Below are positions 9,488 to 17,316 of a stretch of 64,000 bases of DNA, piece by piece. A model generated the notes under the pieces. That model was not told where the DNA came from. It ran no database searches and was given only the letters and a program-made list of their open reading frames with translations. Position 1 is the stretch's first letter, and each line of letters opens with the position of its first letter. The stretch comes from Saprospiraceae bacterium. Lineage in GTDB: Bacteria; Bacteroidota; Bacteroidia; Chitinophagales; Saprospiraceae. The DNA lies in assembly GCA_016719855.1 (NCBI GenBank), contig JADJYH010000007.1:62001-126000 (forward strand), given 5' to 3'. The translations under genes were made by a program, and so were the position numbers.

Positions 9488-9766
9488 TTAGATTGTTTTA
9501 ACTTGATTGATGAAAATGAAATACGTGGTCGGTACTTCAAGTGAAAAATTGATGCTGCAAAGTTGAGGCACTGCGCCAAGCGGCGAAATCGCATAAAAGA
9601 TGTATTCGCACCTTGCCTTGCAGCCACCAAACCACATGATTGTGCGATGCTGCCCTTCATTGCTTGACTTTGATTTCCATTCGCAGGAATAATCCCGCCG
9701 CTCGTTGCATTTTTTTGAAAAAGGGCGCTATGCCAACGCATCTTTGACCCCGAAAGTCAAAAGATT

Positions 9767-11047
9767 ATGAGCGCAACCATCCGCACCATATTTACTGCCA
9801 GTCTGCTGTTGTTTTGGTCAAACCTTTTTGGCCAAACCGCCACGACCTTGCAAGACTGTTACCGCCTCGCCGAAGCGAACACGGCCATTGCCAACAACCC
9901 GCAGCTTTTTGAGAAAATCGCCGCCCTCAAGCTCGACAACATTGACGCCAGTCGCCTGCCCACCTTGCAGTGGAACGCCAAGGCCACTTGGCAAAACGAG
10001 GTGTTTGGGCTGCCATTCAACATTCCAGGCGTGGAGTTGGACATCCCGAAATACAACGTGCTGACGAACTTGGAGGCCAGCTACGTACTGCTGGATGGTG
10101 GCCTAGCTGAGGCGAAAAAAATTGTTGAAAAAACGAAATTGGCCGTTGACAATCAATCAGTTACAGTGGAGTTGAACAAACTGCGGGAGCAGGTGGACAG
10201 GTACTTTTTTGGGGCGTTGCTGCTGCAAGAACAATCGAAATCCCTCGAACTCACGCTGAAGGATTTGGAAGCAAAAACCACGCAGATTGAAGCAGCAGTC
10301 CGCCACGGTGTGGCCCTCGAAAGCGAGGTGTTGAAGCTAAAGGTGGAGCAACTGAAAGTCCGCTCCAAAATCGAGGAAATGGGCAGTGACCGCCGGGCAT
10401 TGCTGTCGGTGTTGGGCAGTCTCATCGGGCAAACTTTGGATGAAAATGCGAAGTTGGAAGTTCCCAGTTGGCAGTTGGCAGTTGGCAGTCAGCAGTCGCT
10501 GCGACCCGAAATAACGTTGTTTGATTTACAAAAAAAACAGGTAATGGCCTCCTCCGATATGATTGATGCGCAATGGAAACCACGCGTCGCCGCCTTCGCC
10601 ACCACGGGCGTCGGCTACCCCGACCCGTTGAATTTTTTCGATGACAAAATCAGCCCGTACTTCATCGGTGGGGTGCAGTTCTCGTGGAAGTTTTGGGATT
10701 GGAAGCAAGCAGAACGGGAGCGGGAAGTCCTGTCCGTTCAAACGCAACTCATTGAAAATCAGAAGCAAACGTTTACTCAAACCCTACAGCACCAGGACGG
10801 CAAGTTTCGGGAAGACGTTGCGAAGCTGCAAAACCAAATCCGGCGGGACGAGGAGATTGCAAAGCTTCAAGCGGAGCTATTGAAGCAGCTTTCCTCGCAA
10901 CTGGAAAACGGCGTGGCCACGGCCACGGACTACCTGCTGCAATCGGATGCCGAATTACAAGCGCGATTAGCGATGGAGGCGCACCGGGTGCAGTTGGCGC
11001 AGGCAGAGGCGGCGTGGCGGACGTGGGTGGGCGCAGCGAAAGATTAG
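9767..11047 (+). CDS. TolC-family outer-membrane efflux channel
   Basis: A 426-residue outer-membrane factor. The signal peptide is MSATIRTIFTASLLLFWSNLFG. The helical hairpins typical of TolC are seen (TTLQDCYRLAEAN start, long coiled coils at about 120-200 and 320-420). It is the first gene of an exporter set (HlyD at 11150, ATPases at 12819 and 14698, permeases at 16170 and 17317). A five-unit heptamer repeat (10465-10499) encodes an insertion between the two structural halves, read as PSWQLAVGSQQS. Confidence 0.9.
   Translation: MSATIRTIFTASLLLFWSNLFGQTATTLQDCYRLAEANTAIANNPQLFEKIAALKLDNIDASRLPTLQWNAKATWQNEVFGLPFNIPGVELDIPKYNVLTNLEASYVLLDGGLAEAKKIVEKTKLAVDNQSVTVELNKLREQVDRYFFGALLLQEQSKSLELTLKDLEAKTTQIEAAVRHGVALESEVLKLKVEQLKVRSKIEEMGSDRRALLSVLGSLIGQTLDENAKLEVPSWQLAVGSQQSLRPEITLFDLQKKQVMASSDMIDAQWKPRVAAFATTGVGYPDPLNFFDDKISPYFIGGVQFSWKFWDWKQAEREREVLSVQTQLIENQKQTFTQTLQHQDGKFREDVAKLQNQIRRDEEIAKLQAELLKQLSSQLENGVATATDYLLQSDAELQARLAMEAHRVQLAQAEAAWRTWVGAAKD
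10465..10499 (+). repeat. Five-unit CAGTTGG heptamer tandem repeat inside tolC-like gene
   Basis: The units are CAGTTGG three times, then CAGTCAG and CAGTCGC. They are translated in frame as an insertion between two domains of the channel protein. Confidence 0.9.
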
Positions 11048-11050
11048 AAA

Positions 11051-11132
11051 GCCTGAGGATTTCTAAGCTTGAGCGGGGTTTGAAAGTCGAAGGAGCCGGG
11101 CTTAGAAATCCCTTTCTAAACAAACCTCAGGC
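11051..11132. repeat. Inverted repeat between tolC-like and hlyD-like genes
   Basis: GGATTTCTAAGC (11057-11068) is perfectly complementary to GCTTAGAAATCC (11100-11111). GCCTGAGG (11051-11058) matches CCTCAGGC (11125-11132). This would be a strong hairpin inside the presumed operon and could lower expression of downstream genes. Confidence 0.7.
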
Positions 11133-11149
11133 AATTGAAAATTATCAAA

Positions 11150-12077
11150 ATGGATTTCTTTCATAAAATACTCATTTTCAGCGCTTTAACCTTGCTTTTC
11201 CTGCAAAAAAGAAGAAAAACGCTCCGACGCCTACGGCAATTTCGAGGCCGTGGAAACCATCGTCAGCGCGGAGGCGAACGGCAAGTTGCTGTTCCTGAAT
11301 GTTGCCGAAGGCGAGCACCAAAAGGTGGGCGAACTGGTGGCGCTCGTGGACACGACGCTGCTGCACCTGCAAAAACAGCAACTGCTGGCCAGCCTCGGCA
11401 CCATCGGCAAAAAGACGCAAAACCCCAACCCGCAGATTTCCGTGCTGGAAGAGCAGAAGCGCAACCTCGTGCGGGAACGTGACAGGGTGCAGCGCCTCCT
11501 CACCGACAAGGCCGCCACGCCCAAGCAACTCGACGACCTGAACGGCCAAATCGAAGTGACGGAGGCGCAAATCAAGGCGGCACGGCGTACGGCGGGGGCA
11601 GTGAACACGGGCATTTTGGGCGAAAAAGACCCCGTGCTGGCGCAGGTGAAGGTTCTCAACGAACAAATCCGCCGCTGCTACGTCCGCAACCCGCTGGATG
11701 GGGTGGTGCTGACCAAAATCGCCGAGCCATCGGAGGTGGTGGGCTTCGGCTCACCGCTCTACAAAATCGCTGCGCTGGACACGCTGGAACTGCGGGCCTA
11801 CGTCAGCGGCGACCAGTTGCCAGCGTTGAAAATCGGGCAGTCGGTGAACGTGTTGGTGGACCAATCGGGTGGGGGAGTCCAGTCGCTGTCAGGCACGGTC
11901 AGTTGGATTTCGAGCAAAGCAGAGTTTACCCCAAAAACCATTCAGACGAAAGAAGAGCGGGTGAACCTCGTGTATGCTTTCAAAGTGAAAGTGGCGAACG
12001 GGGAGGGGGTGTTGAAGATTGGGATGCCGGGGGAGGTGGTTTTAGGTTCGCAGTCGGCAGTTGGCAGTCGGCATTAA
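11150..12077 (+). CDS. HlyD/YbhG-type periplasmic adaptor lipoprotein (frameshifted)
   Basis: A membrane-fusion protein linking the ABC-2 permeases to the TolC-like channel. From ATG 11150 the signal is MDFFHKILIFSALTLL. One base added to the T run at 11196-11199 gives FSCKKEEKRSDAYGNFEA, a lipobox Cys followed by the adaptor. The body has the lipoyl-like start (ETIVSAEANGKLLFLNVAEGE), a coiled-coil hairpin (about 60-130), VRNPLDGVVLTKIAEPSEVV and a beta-barrel domain (ELRAYVSGDQLP). The C-terminus and stop codon are made of CAGTCGG heptamers (12051-12077). Confidence 0.88.
12051..12077 (+). repeat. CAGTYGG heptamer repeat forming the hlyD-like 3' end
   Basis: Units CAGTCGG, CAGTTGG, CAGTCGG, then CATTAA. 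They encode the last residues (QSAVGSRH) and the stop codon. The unit is the same as at 5652 and 10465. Confidence 0.85.
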
Positions 12078-12085
12078 CGCAGCTT

Positions 12086-12403
12086 TCAGGCTACGGGAAT
12101 GCCAGTGCGCTTGATTTCGTCCACAAAAGGGTTGCCTTCCTCAAAATCGGAGGTCTTGAACGTGTGGAACTCGAACATGATGTATGGTTTTTTGATGGAA
12201 ACGTCTATGAATTTTTTGACATCCTCAAAACTGACGCCCGTAAAATCATCGGCAACCAACGCAACGTCAATGTCAGACAATTCCCGCTGTTCTCCTCTGG
12301 CATAAGAGCCAAAAAGGAAAACCTTGCGAAGCTGGACGCCTTGCTTCCGGACATCCGCAACAAATTGGCGGACCTGCTTGATTATAGGCTGTTCTCTAAC
12401 CAT
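12086..12403 (-). CDS. Minimal nucleotidyltransferase (MNT), HEPN partner
   Basis: A 105-residue MNT-family protein. The catalytic signature is clear: FLFGSYARGEQRELSDIDVALV, with GS, G and paired Asp in SDID. In HEPN/MNT modules the MNT protein neutralises the HEPN RNase, in some systems by AMPylation. It overlaps the 3' end of the HEPN gene by 22 bp, so the two are translationally coupled. The pair sits antisense between the HlyD and ATPase genes of the exporter. Confidence 0.85.
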   Translation of the reverse strand: MVREQPIIKQVRQFVADVRKQGVQLRKVFLFGSYARGEQRELSDIDVALVADDFTGVSFEDVKKFIDVSIKKPYIMFEFHTFKTSDFEEGNPFVDEIKRTGIPVA

Positions 12404-12771
12404 TGTTTGACAATTTCGATTTCTTGCAAAAGCGATTGAGTGTATGGTTCAGTAGCAATTTTGAACATGTTCAGTTTGTAATCAGGATAACGAGCGTCCA
12501 ACTGAAATTGGTTCATTTGGCTCAACAACCGCAACTGGTCAACGGATGGTGAAAGCTGGGTTTGAGCGGATAACAGCAGCAGGTTGTGGGTTTTTGGTGG
12601 AAAATCAATTGTGTTATCTTTTACAAAATGTGCTTTCAGCAATTTCTCCAACACCAAATGAGCAAAGAACAAGCTGTGCAAATAATCGCCTTTTTCAAAT
12701 AAATGGGTGGCTGCTTCCCAGTCCTTTGCAGCAGTAGTTGCCCAATATTTGACATAATCAGCTTTGTTCAT
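12382..12771 (-). CDS. HEPN-domain protein (putative toxin)
   Basis: A 129-residue all-helical HEPN protein. It starts MNKADYVKYWATTAAKDWEAA and has GDYLHSLFFAHLVLEKLLKAHFV and the family's ARYPDYKLN motif. I do not see the canonical R-x4-6-H RNase motif of HepT, so it may be a non-nucleolytic or variant HEPN. It is the first gene of the two-gene module with the MNT at 12086. Confidence 0.82.
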   Translation of the reverse strand: MNKADYVKYWATTAAKDWEAATHLFEKGDYLHSLFFAHLVLEKLLKAHFVKDNTIDFPPKTHNLLLLSAQTQLSPSVDQLRLLSQMNQFQLDARYPDYKLNMFKIATEPYTQSLLQEIEIVKQWLENSL

Positions 12772-12818
12772 TTTGATTGATTGATGGGCAAAAATAATGG
12801 TTTAAGTTGATTTTTTCG

Positions 12819-13721
12819 ATGCAAGCAATTAGTATTCATAATATCCAAAAGTCTTTCGGCAAAGTAATGGCCGTGAACGACGTCAGCTTCGACGTGCGCC
12901 CTGGCGAGCTGTTCGGCCTCATCGGGCCGGACGGGGCGGGCAAGACGACGCTGTTCCGCATCCTCGCCACGCTGCAGCTGCCGGACAGCGGAAATGCCTC
13001 CGTGCTCGGTTACGATGTGGTGAAGGACTACGCCCAAATCCGGCGGCGTATCGGCTACATGCCGGGCAGGTTTTCGCTGTACCAAGACCTGACTGTGCGG
13101 GAAAACCTGGAGTTTTTCGCAGCCATTTTCGGGACAAGCATCGAGGCGAACTACCATTTGATAAAAGACATCTACTCGCAACTGGAGCCTTTCAAAAACC
13201 GCCGGGCAGGGCAGCTTTCGGGGGGCATGAAGCAGAAACTGGCGCTCAGTTGCGCACTCATCCATCAGCCCGAACTGCTGTTGCTCGACGAACCGACCAC
13301 CGGCGTGGATGCCGTGAGCCGCAAGGAGTTCTGGGACATGCTCGACCGCATTAAAGGGTTGAATATCAGCATTTTAGTCAGTACACCGTACATGGACGAG
13401 GCCAGCCGCTGCGACCGCATCGCACTCATCCAGCATGGTAAAATCCTGTCGCTGGATACTCCCGACGGCCTGTTGCGAAGCTACAAAAAGCCCCTGCTGG
13501 CGGTGCGCACGGCGAGCATGTACCGCCTGATTCAAGACCTACGGGAGTACGACCAAACGGACACGGCCTTTCCCTTCGGCGAGTACCTGCACCTGACCAC
13601 GAAGGACAGGGTAGGGGAGGGCGCAGTCGCTGATTTTTTACAGAAAAAAGGGCATGAAAAAATAGAAGTGAAACCGGCAGCGGCGACGGTTGAGGACTGT
13701 TTTATGGCGTTGATGCAGTGA
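12819..13721 (+). CDS. ABC exporter ATPase, YbhF N-terminal-half type
   Basis: A nucleotide-binding subunit of about 300 residues. Walker A is LIGPDGAGKTTLFR, the signature LSGGMKQKLALS, Walker B LLLLDEPTTGVD. The unusual PDGAGKTT form is what I recall for the first ATPase half of YbhF. I chose the ATG at 12819 (MQAISIHNIQKSFG). The matching second half is a separate gene at 14698, so the dimer is encoded split here. It should energise the permeases at 16170 and 17317. Confidence 0.92.
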   Translation: MQAISIHNIQKSFGKVMAVNDVSFDVRPGELFGLIGPDGAGKTTLFRILATLQLPDSGNASVLGYDVVKDYAQIRRRIGYMPGRFSLYQDLTVRENLEFFAAIFGTSIEANYHLIKDIYSQLEPFKNRRAGQLSGGMKQKLALSCALIHQPELLLLDEPTTGVDAVSRKEFWDMLDRIKGLNISILVSTPYMDEASRCDRIALIQHGKILSLDTPDGLLRSYKKPLLAVRTASMYRLIQDLREYDQTDTAFPFGEYLHLTTKDRVGEGAVADFLQKKGHEKIEVKPAAATVEDCFMALMQ

Positions 13722-13767
13722 AAGCCGACAGTATCGACGGGGTATTTGGGCACTTTGCCTCACGCTG

Positions 13768-14637
13768 TCACCGCTTGACAAATTTGAATGGCAAAATTTG
13801 GTCATTGGTGAAGATATTTCCGAAGCACATGCCATTTGGCAGTGAGGAAATGTCTAGTTGCTCGTCCTTTGAAAGCGAGGTTCGAATCATGGTCTTGCCG
13901 GTGACATCCCAAATGGCCAAGTTCAATGATGAGGCTTCTTTTCCAGGGAAATCAAATGAGATTTCAGATGTTGCTGGATTGGGAAAGACTGTAAGCCCGG
14001 CTTTCGAAGTGGCATTTTCCACAGTGGCCGTGAGGCCAAAGCAAGGGCCATTTCCGACTTCTGCGAGCGGAAATTCATCGTCTTGATAGCACAGCAGCTT
14101 GTAGGATTCGCCATCAACGGCTACCCCCCACCAACTTTGAAAGAAGCCAAGTTCGGGGCCGAAGCGTTCGTAGATGGCGGTCTCATCAAAAAGAAACCCA
14201 TTCGAATCGAGAATATATTTTTTGGTAGTCTGGCCATTGAAGGTCAAGGTTTCAATACTTGAAACGGTGAGCGGCGAATTCCAGAGAAAGCCAAACTCAG
14301 CAGTTTCATTGACAAAGTACTGGTTTTTGAAGAGGAAAATGCTGAAGTCAAGACCTGCAAATTCGGTGAAAATAGAGTCGCCGGACTGACGGATAAAGTA
14401 ATCCTGCTGATGCACCTGTGCCATAGAACTATCCAAAATTGAACCATGGAGCTTCTTGCAAGTATAATTGTTCAGCATGGTGTCTTTTTCATATTTCAGC
14501 ACGAAAAAGCCGTTGAAATTGGTCCAATAGGTCTGGTAAGAATAGCTCCAAGCAGCACCAGCCGGGGCAAATTCGGCTTGGCTAAACGATGGCAAAGCTG
14601 CTACCAGCAGGACTAAAACGAACAAAGTTCTTTTCAT
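13768..14637 (-). CDS. Secreted protein with T9SS type A sorting domain
   Basis: A 289-residue protein with a signal peptide (MKRTLFVLVLLVAALPSFSQAEFAP) and a C-terminal sorting domain (TVFPNPATSEISFDFPG, LAIWDVTGKTM, LPFKFVKR). The middle is beta-rich and unrecognised. It should be exported by Sec and then the type IX system. It is encoded antisense between the two ATPase genes of the exporter, an odd position unless the cassette was inserted there. Confidence 0.8.
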   Translation of the reverse strand: MKRTLFVLVLLVAALPSFSQAEFAPAGAAWSYSYQTYWTNFNGFFVLKYEKDTMLNNYTCKKLHGSILDSSMAQVHQQDYFIRQSGDSIFTEFAGLDFSIFLFKNQYFVNETAEFGFLWNSPLTVSSIETLTFNGQTTKKYILDSNGFLFDETAIYERFGPELGFFQSWWGVAVDGESYKLLCYQDDEFPLAEVGNGPCFGLTATVENATSKAGLTVFPNPATSEISFDFPGKEASSLNLAIWDVTGKTMIRTSLSKDEQLDISSLPNGMCFGNIFTNDQILPFKFVKR

Positions 14638-14697
14638 GAATTAAGATTTAACCAGAAAGAATGGACTTCAAAGTTAAAAGGTTTGATACAACTCCTT

Positions 14698-15420
14698 ATG
14701 GGAACTGCAATATCTGCAATTAAGCTCACCAAAAAATTCGGCGCCTTCACCGCCGTGGACGCCATCTCGTTCGAGGTGCAGGAGGGCGAGATTTTCGGGT
14801 TCCTCGGTGCGAATGGAGCGGGCAAGTCCACAGCCATGAAGATGCTCACGGGACTGCTCTCGCCGACAAGCGGAGAGGGTAGCGTGGCAGGCTTCGATGT
14901 TTACAAACAGGCAGAAAAAATCAAGCGTAACATCGGCTACATGAGCCAAAAGTTTGCGCTTTACGACGACCTCACCGTGCGGGAAAACGTGCGCTTCTTC
15001 GGCGGCATCTACGGATTGAAGCGCCGGGAGGTTTTGGAGAAAACGGAGCGGCTGCTCGAAGAACTGGAACTGCAAAGCGTTGAAAAACAATTGGTTGGCT
15101 CGCTGCCGCTTGGCTGGAAGCAGCGGCTGGCGTTCAGCGTGGCACTGCTGCACGACCCCCGCATCGTCTTCCTCGACGAGCCGACGGGCGGTGTGGACCC
15201 CATCACCCGGCGGCAGTTGTGGGAGATGATTTACAAGGCGGCGGCGCAGGGCGTTACGGTCTTCGTCACCACCCACTACATGGACGAGGCGGAATACTGC
15301 GACCGGGTGAGCATCATGGTCAACGGTAAAATCGAAGCGCTGGACACACCGGGGAACCTGAAACAGGCGTATTCGGCGGGGAGCATGGATGAGGTGTTTT
15401 TGCGGCTGGCGAGGGGGTAG
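14698..15420 (+). CDS. ABC exporter ATPase, YbhF C-terminal-half type
   Basis: A subunit of about 240 residues: Walker A FLGANGAGKSTAMKML, Walker B RIVFLDEPTGGVDP, H-loop VTTHYMDEAEYCD. The signature is degenerate (SLPLGWKQRLAFSVA instead of LSGG). Only canonical ATPases carry a full LSGGQ, so activity probably needs the partner at 12819. I chose the ATG at 14698. Together the two genes equal one YbhF polypeptide. Confidence 0.92.
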   Translation: MGTAISAIKLTKKFGAFTAVDAISFEVQEGEIFGFLGANGAGKSTAMKMLTGLLSPTSGEGSVAGFDVYKQAEKIKRNIGYMSQKFALYDDLTVRENVRFFGGIYGLKRREVLEKTERLLEELELQSVEKQLVGSLPLGWKQRLAFSVALLHDPRIVFLDEPTGGVDPITRRQLWEMIYKAAAQGVTVFVTTHYMDEAEYCDRVSIMVNGKIEALDTPGNLKQAYSAGSMDEVFLRLARG

Positions 15421-15461
15421 GCGATTTACAATTTTGTGATTGACGACTTACGATTGAGCAG

Positions 15462-15848
15462 CTATAAATTAAACGGATTTATGAAGTGCAGTCCGGGCAG
15501 GTTTTTGAAATCCTTTTCATTCCTCGAAATAAGCGTCATGCCTTTCAAGATGGCGGTTGCGGCGATGATTGCATCTGCGATTTTGGGCTTTTGGGCTTTC
15601 CTGATTTCGATGGATTTTTCAACCACATCCTCCGTCAGTTGGAAGATTGGCAGACTGTGAACGAATTTCTCCGCTTTTACTTCCTGCGAAACGTCAGGGA
15701 AAGGAAAGCCGAGCACCTCGATTTTTGAAATGACGGAAAGGGCGCAATCCTCGTTTTGGAGTGCATTCAACACAAACTCAAAACCTTTGGGCGTCAGCGT
15801 TCCGTCCATGAAATAAATCAGGGTGTTTGTGTCGAGAATGTAGCGCAT
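15462..15848 (-). CDS. PIN-domain protein (VapC-like toxin)
   Basis: A 128-residue PIN fold. The acidic active-site set is intact: Asp6 in ILDTNTLIYF, Glu44 in ISKIEVLGF, Asp92 in KIADAIIAATA and Asp113 in SRNEKDF. Such proteins are Mg-dependent RNases. It starts three bases after the stop of the 15852-16112 gene, so it is the second gene of a toxin-antitoxin pair. The pair lies antisense between the second ATPase and first permease genes. Confidence 0.88.
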   Translation of the reverse strand: MRYILDTNTLIYFMDGTLTPKGFEFVLNALQNEDCALSVISKIEVLGFPFPDVSQEVKAEKFVHSLPIFQLTEDVVEKSIEIRKAQKPKIADAIIAATAILKGMTLISRNEKDFKNLPGLHFINPFNL

Positions 15849-15851
15849 GTA

Positions 15852-16112
15852 TCAATCTTCCCGCATTTCGGCAATTAGGCGGTCAACGGTTAAAATGCCC
15901 ATTTGTGGTTGGATACAGCCCCAAAAATCTCGGTAGTCAATTCGGGAGTTGCTTGACTGGACTGGAGCAATGCGGTCAATTACCAGCTCGATTTTGGCTT
16001 GTTCACTGGCCTTTTTCCAAACACGAACCCCGCTCAACCACTCGGTTTGCCGAATCAGTTCGAGCAAACGGTTGAATTTGCCAGCATTTTTGATTTCGAT
16101 GATGATTTGCAT
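15852..16112 (-). CDS. Putative antitoxin of the PIN-domain module
   Basis: An 86-residue protein (MQIIIEIKNAGKFNRLLELIRQ start, LTVDRLIAEMRED end). I do not recognise an AbrB, RHH or Phd DNA-binding motif with certainty. Its size, its position three bases upstream of the PIN gene and the shared strand make it the likely antitoxin. The alternative is a small conserved protein of unknown role. Confidence 0.65.
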   Translation of the reverse strand: MQIIIEIKNAGKFNRLLELIRQTEWLSGVRVWKKASEQAKIELVIDRIAPVQSSNSRIDYRDFWGCIQPQMGILTVDRLIAEMRED

Positions 16113-16169
16113 TTATTGACCTTTTTTGGAAAACAAACTTACACAGAATGCCTCAAAAAGGCTAAATAC

Positions 16170-17280
16170 ATGAAAAAATTCTTGGCCTTCATCACAAAAG
16201 AGTTCCGCCACATCCTACGGGACAGGCGGACGCTGCTCATCCTGCTGGGAATGCCCGTGGCGCAGGTCATCATTTTCGGCTATGCCATCACCAACGAGTT
16301 CAAGAATGCCGACATCATCGTGCTCGACCAAGCGAGGGACGACGCCAGCCACAAACTCACCGAAAAACTCACTGCCTCCGGCCACCTCCGCTTGGACGGC
16401 GAGGTGCAGAACTACGCAGACATCCACCGCCAGTTCCAGACCGGGAAGGTGAAGATGGCCGTCGTCATCCCCCCGAATTTTGACCAAGAACTCAAACGTG
16501 GCACGGCGCAAGTACAGCTCATCGCCGATGGCAGCGAACCGAACTACGCCAGTACGCTGGTCGCCTACGCTTCGCAAATGATTCCACCTTCCAGCAGGAA
16601 CAGTCACCCCTTCAATCCTTCAATCCTCCAATCCTTCAATCCTCGTCGAAACAAGGATGCTCTACAACCCCCAACTCGTATCTGCCTATCTCTTCGTGCC
16701 GGGGGTGATGGCGCTCATCTTGATGCTTATTTCGGCGATTATGACCTCCCTGACCATCGCACGGGAAAAGGAATTGGGTACGATGGAACTGCTGCTCGTG
16801 TCGCCGCTGCACCCGCTGCAAATGGTGGTGGGCAAGGTGCTGCCCTACGTGCTGCTCTCCTTCGTGGATGGGTTGCTCGTACTGGCAGTGGGCGTGTTTT
16901 TGTTCGGTGTCCCGATTCAGGGCAGTTTGCTTTTGTTGTTGACAATGAGCGTGTTGTACGTACTGGCGGCATTGTCGCTTGGGGTACTGATTTCCACGAA
17001 AGCGAAGACCCAGCAGCAGGCGATGATGATGTCCCTCATGGCCCTGATGCTGCCGACGGTGCTGCTTTCGGACTTTATTTTCCCCTTGAAATCCATGCCC
17101 GTGCCGCTGCAAGTCATCGGTAATGCGATACCTGCCCGGTGGTTTATCGCCATCCTGCGGGACGTGATGCTAAAGGGCGTAGGGTGGCATTTCATCTGGC
17201 AAAAGGCGGCAGTGCTGGGAGGCATGTCACTGTTTTTCTTGTTGCTGGCAATGAAGAACTTTAAGATGAGACTGACTTGA
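16170..17280 (+). CDS. ABC-2 exporter permease, YbhS-like (frame broken at a repeat)
   Basis: A membrane subunit. Start MKKFLAFITKEFRHILRDRRTLLILLGMPVAQVIIFGYAI has the cytoplasmic amphipathic helix and TM1. A large periplasmic domain follows, then several TM helices (VPGVMALILMLISAIMTSLTIAREKELGTMELLLVSPLHPLQ onward). The frame changes by one between about 16590 and 16650, exactly where four CTTCAATC octamers lie. One extra octamer, or loss of one base, would rejoin it to LVETRMLYNPQL. It pairs with the permease at 17317. Confidence 0.88.
16610..16641 (+). repeat. Four-unit CTTCAATC octamer repeat inside permease gene
   Basis: Units are CTTCAATC, CTTCAATC, CTCCAATC, CTTCAATC. The array lies in the periplasmic-domain end of the permease, just before the conserved MLYNPQL motif, and coincides with the frame change. 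Confidence 0.9.
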
Positions 17281-17316
17281 TTGCTAAATTGTTGAATTGC
17301 TAAATTGTTAAGGGAA

